Part shown: piece after piece, positions 8,248 to 17,092 of the stretch
Layout: every line of letters begins with the position of its first letter
Numbering within the stretch: position 1 is the first letter of the stretch
Source of the DNA: Bacillus sp. CECT 9360
GTDB taxonomy: Bacteria; Bacillota; Bacilli; Bacillales; DSM-1321
Length of the DNA: 64,000 bases
Assembly: GCF_918741275.1 (NCBI RefSeq)
Contig: NZ_CAKKNA010000005.1
Coordinates: 62,001-126,000, forward strand
Direction: 5' to 3'
Notes under the pieces: model-generated
Database searches by the model: none
Told to the model about the DNA's origin: nothing
Seen by the model: only the letters and a program-made list of their open reading frames with translations
Program-made: the position numbers and the translations under genes

Positions 8248-9930
8248 TTATTTCTTTTTTAAATGATAAACGATAGACTCATAAGGCCTAAATGGCATTT
8301 GATCGCCTAATTCCGGATGATCGGAGTAATTGGAAATGAGCACATTTATTTCATAGTCGTCCATATTTAAGAGCTCCGTTAGATTAATTTGTGCTTCTTT
8401 CTCATAGAAATTATTGATGGAAAGCAATATTTCATCATCAATCTCTCTTTTATATACAAACAAGGATTCATGATCAGCAGATAGTAATTCATAATTCCCA
8501 AATGTGATAATGTCGTATTCCTTACGGAGCGCTATCAGTTTTTGGTAATGATAGAAGATGGAATCTTTATCGGTTAACGCTTTTTCCGCATTGATTTCTG
8601 GGTAGTTGTCGGCCACATCTATCCAAGGAGTGCTTGTTGTAAACCCAGCCTGTTCGGTTGTGTTCCATTGAACTGGTGTGCGGGAATTATCCCGGGATTT
8701 TTGTTTGATGATTTTCATGATTTCCTGTTCAGGTCTGCCTTCTTTTTTCATAATGTCATAATAGTTTAACGTTTCCACGTCACGGTATTGTTCGATGCTG
8801 TCAAACTTCGGATTAGTCATCCCAAATTCTTCACCTTGGTAAATATACGGGGTTCCCTGCATCATATGGATTGTTGTTGCCAGCATTTTCGCTGATTCTT
8901 TATGGTACTCACCGTCATTACCGTATCGGGTGACAATGCGCGGCTGGTCGTGATTGCACCAGAATAAGGCATTCCAGCCTCCGCCTTTATTCATTTCAAC
9001 CTGCCATTTTGATAAAATGCTTTTAAGTGCGGAAAAATCCATATCGCCGATTGCCCACTTTTCCCCATTTGGATAATCGACCTTCAAATGATGGAAGTTA
9101 AACGTCATGCTCAGTTCTTTGCTGTCCGGATTGGAATATCCGATGCAATCTTCAATGGTCGTGGAAGACATTTCCCCGACAGTGATGCTGTCATACTTAG
9201 AAAGGACCTCTTCGTTCATTTCATGAAGCAACTCATGCACCCGCGGGCCGTCCGTGTAGAATTTCCGGCCGTCCCCCGGAGGTATAGAACCGTCATCATT
9301 CGGGAAATCCTGGTCCTTGGAGATCAAATTAATAACATCAAGCCTAAAACCATCAATTCCCTTTTCAAACCAGAAGTGCATCATATCATACACTTCTTTT
9401 CTGACCGTTTCATTTTCCCAGTTTAAGTCAGCCTGTGTCACGTCAAACAAATGCAAATAATACTGTCCCGTCTTTTCGTCGATTTTCCATGCGGACCCGC
9501 CGAATTTGGAAATCCAATTGTTTGGTTCTTTCCCACCGACGGGATCTTTCCAAATATAATAATCCCGGTACGGGTTATCTTTTGATTCGCTTGCTTTTTT
9601 AAACCATTCATGCTCGGTTGATGTATGGTTAACGACGAGGTCCATGATAATTTTAATGCCTCTGTCATGGGCTTCCGTGAGCAGCCGGCTAAAGTCTTCC
9701 ATTGTTCCGTATTCTTCCTGAATGGAATAATAGTCACTGATATCGTAGCCATTATCTCTTTGAGGAGATTTATAAACAGGTGTAAGCCAGATAACATCGA
9801 TTCCAAGTTCTTTTAAGTAGTCAAGCTTTTCAATGATCCCCTTGATATCGCCTGTCCCACTTCCGGTTGTATCATTAAAGCTTTTCGGGTAAATTTGATA
9901 GACTGTTGATTTTCTCCACCATTCTTTCAT
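8248..9930 (-). CDS. treA: Trehalose-6-phosphate hydrolase (GH13)
   Basis: A 560-residue GH13 enzyme that splits trehalose 6-phosphate into glucose and glucose 6-phosphate in the cytoplasm. Catalytic elements: GFRLDVI (nucleophile Asp), TVGEMSS (acid Glu) and NHDQPR (transition-state Asp). YPKSFNDTTG, HLFDVTQADLNWEN and EMSSTT follow B. subtilis TreA rather than oligo-1,6-glucosidase MalL. The start at 9930 fits the family length; an in-frame extension to 9996 lacks support. No treP or treR lies in the window, so the PTS transporter must be elsewhere. TreR and CcpA sites lie upstream. Confidence 0.92.
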   Translation of the reverse strand: MKEWWRKSTVYQIYPKSFNDTTGSGTGDIKGIIEKLDYLKELGIDVIWLTPVYKSPQRDNGYDISDYYSIQEEYGTMEDFSRLLTEAHDRGIKIIMDLVVNHTSTEHEWFKKASESKDNPYRDYYIWKDPVGGKEPNNWISKFGGSAWKIDEKTGQYYLHLFDVTQADLNWENETVRKEVYDMMHFWFEKGIDGFRLDVINLISKDQDFPNDDGSIPPGDGRKFYTDGPRVHELLHEMNEEVLSKYDSITVGEMSSTTIEDCIGYSNPDSKELSMTFNFHHLKVDYPNGEKWAIGDMDFSALKSILSKWQVEMNKGGGWNALFWCNHDQPRIVTRYGNDGEYHKESAKMLATTIHMMQGTPYIYQGEEFGMTNPKFDSIEQYRDVETLNYYDIMKKEGRPEQEIMKIIKQKSRDNSRTPVQWNTTEQAGFTTSTPWIDVADNYPEINAEKALTDKDSIFYHYQKLIALRKEYDIITFGNYELLSADHESLFVYKREIDDEILLSINNFYEKEAQINLTELLNMDDYEINVLISNYSDHPELGDQMPFRPYESIVYHLKKK

Positions 9931-10101
9931 GGATATCCACCGCCATTTCCTCTCTTGATTAGCTATATTTTTCTTCCTATTCGTTATTAAACACATTCAT
10001 CATTAATTCCACTATTTAAATGATTTGCTGACCACGTGGGAAACACGATGCCAAAGTGGTACATATAGTGTCATAAGGCAATTGAAGCAATACCCACCCT
10101 T

Positions 10102-10115
10102 TGGGAACGTTTTCA
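10102..10115 (-). promoter_or_regulatory. CcpA binding site (cre) for treA
   Basis: The minus-strand word TGAAAACGTTCCCA matches the cre consensus TGWAARCGYTWNCW at 13 of 14 positions. It lies downstream of the predicted treA promoter, where cre sites block elongation. Confidence 0.7.
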
Positions 10116-10146
10116 TTTCACACGCAAAAAATAAGCATATAAGCAA

Positions 10147-10200
10147 CTTGTATATACATGATATATTTCTCACTTTAAATTGTATATGCATATTAGTCAA
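10147..10200 (-). promoter_or_regulatory. treA promoter with two TreR operators
   Basis: On the minus strand, -35 TTGACT (10195-10200), a 17-base spacer and -10 TAAAGT (10172-10177). The spacer contains the TreR-like palindrome ATGCATATACAATT (10178-10191), and a second, CATGTATATACAAG (10147-10160), covers the start region. The B. subtilis TreR operator core is TTGTATATACAA. Operators placed on and after the promoter mean repression until trehalose 6-phosphate accumulates. Confidence 0.75.
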
Positions 10201-10343
10201 GAAAAAATAGCTACAGCCTATTTTTCCCAATTACCACACACAGAACTAACAAGAATAAGATTCATATTTTTGTTATTTCAGGGTATAAAGAATTATGTAG
10301 AAGTTTGTCGAATGAAGAATTGGCAAGGAGGTTTCTTTTTACA

Positions 10344-11411
10344 ATGCTTGTTGAATTAATAAAGGATTTAGTCGCTATCGATAGTTCTACAAAAGAAGGA
10401 GCAAATAAAGCGGTGGACTATTGCTCAAAGTGGCTTGCTAATCAAGGATTGCCTATAAGTCTGATTGAAAATAACGGGTATAAAATGCTTGTGTGTGAAA
10501 TTGGCAATGGAGATAAAACGTTAATTTTTAATGGACACGTAGACGTTGTAAGCGGAAAACCGGATCAATTTATCCCGGTTGTTGAAGAGGGAAAATTATA
10601 TGGAAGAGGAGCGGCTGATATGAAAGCAGGCGTCGCCGCTATGATGTGTGCCATCTCAGAACTGCAACACGATGACCTCGGCCTGAAGATCCAGCTGCAG
10701 ATCGTGTCTGACGAGGAGACAGGCGGCTTTAATTGTTCCGGGTACCTAGCGAAACAAGGCTATCTGGGGGACTTTGTTATTTGCTCTGAGCCGACGCAAA
10801 TGGGCATCGCTCTTCAGGCAAAAGGAATAGTACAGGCGGATATCGAAATAACCGGGAGCCCTTCCCATGGCAGCCGGCCTTGGGAAGGAATCAATGCAAT
10901 TGAAAAAGCTTATGATGTATACCAGAAAATACGGAGTCTCCCGTTTACTGAAGAAAAAACAGAATTCTATGCATCCCCTTCCATTAATCTCGCAAAGATA
11001 AGAGCGGGTGAAGTATATAATAAAGTGCCTGATAAATGTATGATGAGCTTTGATATCCGCTATCTACCTACTCAGAATAAGGATGAAATCATCCGACAAA
11101 TCGAAGAGATTACCGATGGAACGGTAATAGAAAAAATGTTCAGCCAGCCGGTAAACACTAGGGTCGATGATCCCTACATCACCATGCTTCGGCCGGTGAT
11201 TAAAAGCCATACGAAAAATGATGCTGTCATTTTTGGACAGCATGGCTCAGCCGACACTGTTTATTTCGCTGCCTTAGGCATACCCGCCATTGAATTTGGC
11301 CCAAGCGGCGCAAACTGGCATGGCGACAGGGAATATGTCGAGCTCGAATCGGTCTCAACCTATCAAAAGATGCTGATTGATTTTGCTCAAGAATTTCTTA
11401 ATACAAAATAA
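10344..11411 (+). CDS. M20-family metallopeptidase/deacylase (ArgE/DapE-like)
   Basis: A 355-residue dizinc hydrolase. Visible motifs: NGHVDVV (metal His), GRGAADMKAG (bridging Asp), DEETGG (catalytic and metal Glu), CSEPT, and HGSADT with NWHGDREYV near the C-terminus; a lid/dimerisation domain spans roughly residues 165-275. It resembles acetylornithine deacetylases and succinyl-diaminopimelate desuccinylases, but these are not reliably separable by eye. I chose the ATG at 10344, preceded by AAGGAGG, over an upstream in-frame TTG. It is monocistronic, so there is no pathway context. Confidence 0.8.
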   Translation: MLVELIKDLVAIDSSTKEGANKAVDYCSKWLANQGLPISLIENNGYKMLVCEIGNGDKTLIFNGHVDVVSGKPDQFIPVVEEGKLYGRGAADMKAGVAAMMCAISELQHDDLGLKIQLQIVSDEETGGFNCSGYLAKQGYLGDFVICSEPTQMGIALQAKGIVQADIEITGSPSHGSRPWEGINAIEKAYDVYQKIRSLPFTEEKTEFYASPSINLAKIRAGEVYNKVPDKCMMSFDIRYLPTQNKDEIIRQIEEITDGTVIEKMFSQPVNTRVDDPYITMLRPVIKSHTKNDAVIFGQHGSADTVYFAALGIPAIEFGPSGANWHGDREYVELESVSTYQKMLIDFAQEFLNTK

Positions 11412-11423
11412 TATTAAGAAAAA

Positions 11424-11453
11424 GAAGGCTCCTGTCGTTAAACGGGAGCCTTC
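11424..11453. terminator. Bidirectional terminator
   Basis: GAAGGCTCC pairs with GGGAGCCTTC across an 11-base loop, between two convergent genes. Confidence 0.8.
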
Positions 11454-11465
11454 TTCCCTGAAAAT

Positions 11466-11903
11466 TTATAATCTAGGTTTTGTTAGAAAATATAAAAACC
11501 AGACAGCATGGTTTTGTTCGTCTGCTGAAGCTCTAGTGAACACTTCTTTCATTTTTGGATCATCAAATTGATCTGCGATTTCCAAATAAAAATCGGTCGT
11601 CTCCTGTTCATCCTCGAAAGCAAATTCAAAAATTCCCTTTGTTCCTTTAGGGCAATCTTTATTTCTAGTGATCTCCGGCTGTCTTCCAGCAAGATTGTAA
11701 TAAATTTGTGTGAATTTTTCCAAATGGTTATTTTCATCGTTTATGATTTCGCGTATGACCTCTTTTTCCTTTTCAGTTGTAACTATTTTTAACAGTTTGT
11801 TATAGCATTGAATCGCGTTAAACTCCCCATTTATGGCCTTTAGAACATCCACTGCCAGGTTGTCGGGTTGCCGACTGTATGGATAACTATAATCGTAGTA
11901 CAT
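11466..11903 (-). CDS. Ferritin-like (rubrerythrin-type) protein
   Basis: A 145-residue helical protein with a Tyr-rich N-terminus. It shows a four-helix-bundle di-iron pattern: EFNAIQCY, DENNHLEKF, EDEQETTDFY and DEQNHAVWF, giving two Glu plus two ExxH-type ligand sets. No C-terminal rubredoxin domain is present. A role in iron binding or peroxide handling is inferred from the fold; the partner is unknown. The start at 11903 is preceded by GGGGGATAAGG. Monocistronic. Confidence 0.7.
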   Translation of the reverse strand: MYYDYSYPYSRQPDNLAVDVLKAINGEFNAIQCYNKLLKIVTTEKEKEVIREIINDENNHLEKFTQIYYNLAGRQPEITRNKDCPKGTKGIFEFAFEDEQETTDFYLEIADQFDDPKMKEVFTRASADEQNHAVWFLYFLTKPRL

Positions 11904-12130
11904 CCTTATCCCCCATATCTTTTTGTACATCATATGGGCCAAAAAAAGATAAGTGCTTGTCTACCGATTCAGTTTCTATTTCTTCATAAACTATCAAACT
12001 ATTTTACCCTTTTATTACAAATATGAAACTAATGTCTTCATTTTGTAACATAATTAGCAATTTTATGAAACATGCCTGTTATATTTAATTGTTATTCTAA
12101 CATTAGTAAAAACAAAGGAGATTTATAATT

Positions 12131-12685
12131 TTGAAAAAACTTCTATTGTCTGCTTGTTCGGTAACCTTTCTACTATTTGGATTTTCTGGAGTGACATCTG
12201 CTGCTGGGACATATCAAGTAAAAAGCGGCGACACTCTTTGGAGCATAGCTAAAAAAAATAAAGTATCAGTTAACCAGATTAAAAGCTGGAATCAACTGAA
12301 AAGTGATAGAATCAACCCTAAGCAAGTCTTAAAGCTTTCAGGAACGACAGCTAAGAAGGCTGCAGTTACAAAATCATCAGCCAAGAAAGCTGCATATAAA
12401 ACAATCACAGTTAAAGCAACTGCATATACAGCAAGCTGCAAAGGCTGCAGCGGAATTACTTCTACAGGCATTAACCTAAAGAAAAACCCTAACGCTAAAG
12501 TAATCTCGGTTGATCCAAAGGTCATTCCACTAGGTTCAAAGGTTTATGTGGAAGGCTATGGAGAAGCAATCGCCGGTGATAAAGGAAGCGCAGTCCGCGG
12601 CAACAAAATTGACGTATTCATCTCTAATAAATCAAAGGCAATCCAATGGGGCGTCAAAACGGTAAAAGTAAAAGTTTATAGATAA
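12131..12685 (+). CDS. Secreted LysM-3D domain cell-wall protein (YocH-like)
   Basis: A 184-residue protein with a signal peptide (about residues 1-25), one LysM domain (YQVKSGDTLWSIAKK to about residue 70), a Lys/Ala linker, and a C-terminal 3D domain with the Asp residues of SVDPKVIPLGSKVYVEG, AGDKGSAVRG and DVFI. 3D proteins are lytic-transglycosylase-like muralytic enzymes. B. subtilis YocH has the same order but two LysM domains. The start is TTG at 12131, 10 bases after AAAGGAG. It acts on exported peptidoglycan. Confidence 0.85.
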   Translation: MKKLLLSACSVTFLLFGFSGVTSAAGTYQVKSGDTLWSIAKKNKVSVNQIKSWNQLKSDRINPKQVLKLSGTTAKKAAVTKSSAKKAAYKTITVKATAYTASCKGCSGITSTGINLKKNPNAKVISVDPKVIPLGSKVYVEGYGEAIAGDKGSAVRGNKIDVFISNKSKAIQWGVKTVKVKVYR

Positions 12686-12689
12686 TCAA

Positions 12690-12718
12690 ACAGCCGGCAT
12701 GATGCCGGCTGTTTTTTT
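12690..12718 (+). terminator. Terminator of the LysM-3D gene
   Basis: A GC-rich stem ACAGCCGGCAT/ATGCCGGCTGT is followed by T7, 5 bases after the stop. Confidence 0.95.
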
Positions 12719-12861
12719 GTGACTAATAAAACTACGCCGCTGAATTCTCCAATTTTAAAGAAAACTCTTCGATCGACGAGCCGTAAGGTGGAGATTAGAC
12801 GTAGTTGCGGAAAGGAAAATTTATACTTTCCTTTCTTCCAAGAAAGTCCCGAATCCGTAGG

Positions 12862-13012
12862 GAACCGGCTACAATATTGGATCTTCCGCTACGAAATCCC
12901 GAACCGGCTACAAAATCAAAATTCTCGCTACAAAAGTCCTCATACCGGCTACAATCCCAAGAAAACTCGCTACAATATTGAAATTTTCGCTACGAAATCC
13001 CGAACCGGCTAG
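12862..13012. repeat. Short tandem array, about 20-bp period, core GCTAC
   Basis: Seven GCTAC words and a terminal GCTAG begin at 12868, 12888, 12907, 12927, 12948, 12969, 12989 and 13008 (spacing 19-21). They are preceded alternately by CCG and TCG, giving CCGGCTAC and TTCGCTAC forms. It is looser than the array near 2 kb but has the same period. It lies between the LysM-3D gene and the panE-like gene; the open frame across it is not credible as a gene. Confidence 0.8.
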
Positions 13013-13099
13013 TTTTCTTTTAAGTTTCAGATTCGATAAATACTCAAACAATTCCAACAAATGTTATAATACCTTTAAAAACTGAGTGAGGCGTTGTCT

Positions 13100-14014
13100 A
13101 TGAATATTGTAATTGTCGGTGCCGGTGCTTTGGGAGCATATTACGGAGGCAGATGGGAAGAAGCCGGACAAAGCGTGCAATTTTTAGTGCGAAAGAACAG
13201 AGCTCGTCAGCTTAAAGAACAGGGCTTATACATAACAAGCACGCATGGAAACTATCAATTTGATAAAGTAGACTTTACTGAAAATGTGGAAGAAATCAAG
13301 ACCCCAGATTTAGTTGTGCTTGCTGTAAAAGGCTATCATCTAAAGGGGACGATTCCTTCCTTGAAAAATCTTGTAGCTAATGGAGCTAAAGTTCTTCCGT
13401 TACTGAATGGAATAGAGCAAATCTCAATTCTCCAGCAGGAATTAGGTGAAGAGGCAGTCATTGGCGGGAGCGCTTATATCATCGCAACACTTGATGATAA
13501 AGGTCATGTCGTTCATACAAACCAGCAGCATGACCTTGTTTTTGGTCCGCTCCATCCTTCTCAGCAGGAAATTTGCAACAAGCTTGAGACCATTTCAGGA
13601 AAAGCTAAAATGAACAGTCGGCTATCCGGCCAAATCCTATGGGAATTATGGAATAAATATATGTTCATTACCGCATTTTCAGGCGTTACAACCGCCTCAA
13701 ACCTGCCAATCGGCATAATACTTTCCTACCCGGAAACCTCTGATTTATTAAAAAAAGTTTTAGTAGAAATGCAGCTTCTTGCCCGCGCACAAGGCATTTC
13801 CATCACGGATGAATCCGTGAGTCAGGCATTCAGCAAATTTCAAGCGTTTCCTGAAGAAGCTACATCTTCCATGCATCAGGATAAAAGAAAAGGATTAACG
13901 TTGGAACTAGATCACCTGCAAGGCGGCGCACTAAGATTAGCAGAAAAAGAAGGAATTTCACTTCCGGTAATAAGCATACTCTATGGATTAATTAAGCCAT
14001 ATGAAAATTCATAA
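13100..14014 (+). CDS. panE: 2-dehydropantoate 2-reductase family protein
   Basis: A 304-residue ketopantoate reductase-like protein. The N-terminal Rossmann motif is GAGALGAYYGG (GxGxxG) and the next segment VVLAVKGYHL is typical. A conserved Lys-Asn region (LWNKYMFITAFSGVTT) starts the C-terminal helical domain. The reaction would be NADPH reduction of ketopantoate to pantoate in pantothenate synthesis. Bacilli often carry more than one paralogue, so the exact substrate is uncertain. I prefer the ATG at 13100, about 10 bases after GTGAGG, over an upstream TTG. Confidence 0.8.
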   Translation: MNIVIVGAGALGAYYGGRWEEAGQSVQFLVRKNRARQLKEQGLYITSTHGNYQFDKVDFTENVEEIKTPDLVVLAVKGYHLKGTIPSLKNLVANGAKVLPLLNGIEQISILQQELGEEAVIGGSAYIIATLDDKGHVVHTNQQHDLVFGPLHPSQQEICNKLETISGKAKMNSRLSGQILWELWNKYMFITAFSGVTTASNLPIGIILSYPETSDLLKKVLVEMQLLARAQGISITDESVSQAFSKFQAFPEEATSSMHQDKRKGLTLELDHLQGGALRLAEKEGISLPVISILYGLIKPYENS

Positions 14015-14080
14015 TTTAGATTAATGGGAAAGAGGCTTCGTCGATATTAGTAATAGTTTCTAACAATCGGAGGATTTAAA

Positions 14081-14542
14081 ATGTTTACCTGGAACACTTG
14101 CAATAATAAGACAATACTTCAGGAGCTTGAAGTAATGAACTCCAATCCGGAATACAATCTTATTTCAGAAGACAAACTTTATCTGACTGAAGCTGACATT
14201 TTAAAGGAGCATGAGGACGAGATCGAAAAGGAACGATATATCGTCACATCGGAAAGCGGCCCGATTGCTATCGTCGATTTTACGATGTGCAATCCAAGAG
14301 ATAAAAATCCATGGCTTGGTCTGTTTATCATCCACAAACACGCCCAAAACAAAGGACATGCAGAAACTATCTACTCCGAATACGAAGAATTGATGATAAA
14401 GAGACAGATTAAAGAGGTTCATCTTGGCTGCTTAGTCAACAATGAACCTGGCATTCGCTTCTGGGGAAAAACGGGGTACAGCATATATAAAGAAATTGAC
14501 TTTAAAGGGAAACCATTATATTGCCTGAAAAAAAACCTATAA
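14081..14542 (+). CDS. GNAT-family N-acetyltransferase
   Basis: A 153-residue GNAT protein. Strand-loop-helix motifs include WLGLFIIHKHAQNKGHAE (the acetyl-CoA pyrophosphate loop, with an atypical QNKGHA in place of Q/RxxGxG/A) and LGCLVNNEPGIRFWGKTGY near the C-terminus. The substrate cannot be told. It starts 67 bases after the panE-like gene with GGAGG upstream and may be co-transcribed with it. Confidence 0.75.
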   Translation: MFTWNTCNNKTILQELEVMNSNPEYNLISEDKLYLTEADILKEHEDEIEKERYIVTSESGPIAIVDFTMCNPRDKNPWLGLFIIHKHAQNKGHAETIYSEYEELMIKRQIKEVHLGCLVNNEPGIRFWGKTGYSIYKEIDFKGKPLYCLKKNL

Positions 14543-14552
14543 AGTGAAACTT

Positions 14553-14668
14553 CCATAGGTGGGGGTTTTGTTCATCCCCCACCTATGGTTAGTTGAACCA
14601 ATCGGACTTTTACGCGCAGTTGCTCCCCCACTTATCCTTGTTTTTCCATCCAAGTCTTGAGTGGGGGT
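14553..14668. mobile_element. Hairpin element, possible IS200/IS605-derived non-autonomous element
   Basis: Two large imperfect palindromes stand back to back: CCATAGGTGGGGG with its complement (14553-14588) and CTCCCCCACTT...AGTGGGGG with a second paired block (14623-14668). They share a CCCCCAC/GTGGGGG word. Subterminal hairpins of this kind are typical of IS200/IS605 ends. No transposase is present, so this would be a palindrome-associated non-autonomous element or a remnant. No long T-run follows either hairpin, so simple terminators are unlikely. Confidence 0.45.
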
Positions 14669-14691
14669 CTTACTGCCCGTTAAAGCGGGAT

Positions 14692-14722
14692 AAAAAACTG
14701 AGTCCGGTTCTGGACTCAGTTT
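14692..14722 (-). terminator. Terminator of the TauE/SafE gene
   Basis: ACTGAGTCC/GGACTCAGT stem with loop ggttct and T6 on the minus strand, just after the stop at 14725. Confidence 0.9.
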
Positions 14723-14724
14723 TC

Positions 14725-15621
14725 TTAATTATCAACAGACGATTCAAAATTATTTCTGTTTATAGTGATTAATTTTCTAATAGAGAAAAATAAAGCTAAT
14801 CCCCATAATAAGACAATCACGCTATAAATAAAGGAATTGTATTCAGCTAAGTTTGGCAGCCAGGCAGATAATAGGGTCCTGATGTTCACCAAAATAATGA
14901 ATCCACCAACAAACACACCCATCGGCTGCGTCGGTATGATTCTGACAAGCCAGGCCGCAATCGGTGCTGCAAAGATTCCTCCAAGCATTAATGCTCCTAC
15001 CCACATCCAATTCACCGCATTCCAGCCTAACGAAATCATAAAACCTACAGTCGCTGATACCGCTACGGCAAATTCAGTCGTATCGACTGTTCCAATAACC
15101 TTACGAGCAGTCATTCCTTTTTTGGACAAAAGAATCGGGGTTGCAATTGGTCCCCAGCCGCCTCCGCCAGTCGCATCCGCAAACCCGGCAATCAATCCTA
15201 AAGGAATGGACTGTTTATAAGGTAATGGCGGCGATTCCCGTTCTTCAGTCGGTTTGAAGAGAAACAAAAAGCGGATGATGATATACATGCCCAACACCAA
15301 AAGAAATGTGGATACATATGGCTTTACCAGATCGCCAGGCAAATTACTTAAAAAAACGGCACCGGCAAAGGCTCCAATGGAACCAGGTATGATCAAACGG
15401 AACACCATTTTCTTGTCTACATTTCCAAACCTGATATGTGATATTCCTGATGCGGCAGTCGTTACGACTTCTGATAAATGAACGGAAGCTGATGCCACAG
15501 CGGGAGCGATGCCAAAGGCCAATAGAAGTGAAGAGGAGGTAACTCCATAAGCCATTCCTAATGAACCGTCAATCAGCTGTGCAAGAAAACCAATAAAAGC
15601 TAAAACGAGTAACTTTTTCAT
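14725..15621 (-). CDS. TauE/SafE-family membrane transporter
   Basis: A 298-residue protein with about eight membrane segments and the family repeats GFLAQLIDGSLGMAYGVTSS (residues about 12-31) and GFADATGGGGWGPIATP (about 146-162). TauE/SafE proteins move sulfite, sulfonates or other anions. Its place just after sirC in the sulfate assimilation locus, where the B. subtilis cysP permease is missing, suggests sulfate or sulfite transport, but this is inferred. The gap to sirC is 86 bp and it has its own ribosome binding site. Confidence 0.8.
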   Translation of the reverse strand: MKKLLVLAFIGFLAQLIDGSLGMAYGVTSSSLLLAFGIAPAVASASVHLSEVVTTAASGISHIRFGNVDKKMVFRLIIPGSIGAFAGAVFLSNLPGDLVKPYVSTFLLVLGMYIIIRFLFLFKPTEERESPPLPYKQSIPLGLIAGFADATGGGGWGPIATPILLSKKGMTARKVIGTVDTTEFAVAVSATVGFMISLGWNAVNWMWVGALMLGGIFAAPIAAWLVRIIPTQPMGVFVGGFIILVNIRTLLSAWLPNLAEYNSFIYSVIVLLWGLALFFSIRKLITINRNNFESSVDN

Positions 15622-15707
15622 CCAATCCTCCTTTTCCCATTGCTTTAGTATGATTTACAGTATACGAAACCCCGCCTGCAAATCACTTTGGCATCGTTCT
15701 CGAACGA

Positions 15708-16313
15708 TTAAATGTCCAGCAGTTGGGTAATGAATCTGTTTCTTTCTGTCTCTGAATCTTTATATTTTTCTGCTGCCATCTCGATTAAAAGATTTGATTT
15801 TTCCGTATCGGCTATATCGCTGTTCTTGATTTTTTTTCGCATATCCCACAAGAAATCCAAATAGCTTTCATAGGATTCATCAAATTGTTCAAGTAAATCA
15901 TTTCTGATTTTCTTGGCAAGGACCGGACTGGCACCTCCGGTCGAGACACTTATCATCAGTCTTCCCCTTTCAGCGGAAGCGGGGATGTGGAAGTTGCCCC
16001 GTCCATGGTCACTTGCGATATTAACCAGCTGGTGATCCCCTGTATTTTTATGAATCTGTTCATTTATTTCGTTGGAGTTTGTTGCCGCAATAACCATAAA
16101 AGCATGCTCGTAATCGGACTTTTCAGCTTTTTTAAAAAACACTTTTATCTTTTGGTCATCCAGGAGCCTTTCTAGCTCATTACATATTTCTGGACTGACG
16201 ATATGAATATCTGCTCCGGCTTTGAGCAATGGAATCACTTTACGATAAGCAATTTTCCCGCCGCCAATGACCACACAGAGTTTGCCTGTCATTTCAAGCA
16301 TGATGGGATACAC
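15708..16313 (-). CDS. sirC: Precorrin-2 dehydrogenase (siroheme synthesis)
   Basis: A 201-residue NAD-dependent enzyme converting precorrin-2 to sirohydrochlorin (B. subtilis YlnF equivalent). The Rossmann motif VVIGGGKIAYRK is at about residues 11-22 and a GRGNFHIPAS segment follows near residue 110. I chose GTG at 16313 (VYPIMLEMTGK) because GGGAGG lies 8 bases upstream; a frame extending to 16364 lies inside sirB. It overlaps the sirB stop by 20 bases, so the two are translationally coupled. Confidence 0.88.
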   Translation of the reverse strand: MYPIMLEMTGKLCVVIGGGKIAYRKVIPLLKAGADIHIVSPEICNELERLLDDQKIKVFFKKAEKSDYEHAFMVIAATNSNEINEQIHKNTGDHQLVNIASDHGRGNFHIPASAERGRLMISVSTGGASPVLAKKIRNDLLEQFDESYESYLDFLWDMRKKIKNSDIADTEKSNLLIEMAAEKYKDSETERNRFITQLLDI

Positions 16314-17055
16314 GGCCGTTTCCTCCCGAAAGTTCAGTAAATCGTTCCTGTAAGATGTCACCAATTAACGGATGATAACCAAGATAATGGCACAAGATGA
16401 ATTCCTTGTCACCTTCTGCGTAGTCGCTTTTTAACGTCTTTTGGATGGTATTCATCAAAATTCCTGTAAAAAGCAAATATGGGATGATAAATACCTTTTT
16501 ATAAGGGCTCTGTTTCGCAGCTTGCAGCCCTTGTTCCAAATCGGGATCCACTGCCGTTAAATAACAGGTATCCACCCTATTTAAACCCGTCTTTTCTTCC
16601 AGCAGTTGTGCTATTTGGGACAAATCCCGTTTTACGTCCGGATCGCTGCTCCCTCTTCCAATCAAAAGAACCATAGAATCGCCGTTCAGTTCTTCCCCAG
16701 TTTCCTGGAGCCTTTCCATCAAAATATCAATCATATGATGATGGACACCTATTGGTCTGCCGTATACCATTTCTACTTCCGGGAATCCCTTTCGAATTCT
16801 ATCAAGTTCGTTCGGAATATCTTCTTTTGCGTGGACGGCTGTCAACAAAAGGACGGGAAGAACGGTGATTTTTGTAGCCCCTCTTTTGACGCACCTTTCA
16901 TATGCTTCTTCGATTGTTGGATCGGAAAGCTCTAGAAAGCAGTACTCCTGAATGGAAACAGGGTTTTGCTCCATACAGATTTTTACAAAAGAGATCGCCT
17001 CATCACATGCTATTTTTATCCGGCTACCATGACATATATAAAGAATCGCTTCCAT
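16294..17055 (-). CDS. sirB: Sirohydrochlorin ferrochelatase
   Basis: A 253-residue CbiX/SirB-type chelatase that inserts Fe2+ into sirohydrochlorin to give siroheme, the sulfite reductase cofactor (B. subtilis YlnE equivalent). The chelatase His is in ICHGSR (residue 9) and a second in TAVHAKEDIP; the repeat unit GRGSSDPDVK begins the second half. GAGGGAG lies 5 bases before the ATG. It follows the sumT remnant and precedes sirC in the operon. Confidence 0.9.
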   Translation of the reverse strand: MEAILYICHGSRIKIACDEAISFVKICMEQNPVSIQEYCFLELSDPTIEEAYERCVKRGATKITVLPVLLLTAVHAKEDIPNELDRIRKGFPEVEMVYGRPIGVHHHMIDILMERLQETGEELNGDSMVLLIGRGSSDPDVKRDLSQIAQLLEEKTGLNRVDTCYLTAVDPDLEQGLQAAKQSPYKKVFIIPYLLFTGILMNTIQKTLKSDYAEGDKEFILCHYLGYHPLIGDILQERFTELSGGNGRVSHHA

Positions 17056-17092
17056 TAAACTCCCTCGCTAACAAACAGTCTTTCATTCATGT

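Noticed and set aside
8248..9930. Oligo-1,6-glucosidase (MalL) instead of TreA
   Set aside because: HLFDVTQADLNW, EMSSTT and the YPKSFNDTTG start are TreA-like, and TreR-type operators lie upstream.
12000..12130. WalR binding site upstream of the LysM-3D gene
   Set aside because: TGTTAT and TGTAAC words occur but are not spaced by the 5 bases that WalR needs; the direct pair is spaced 7. I do not claim it.
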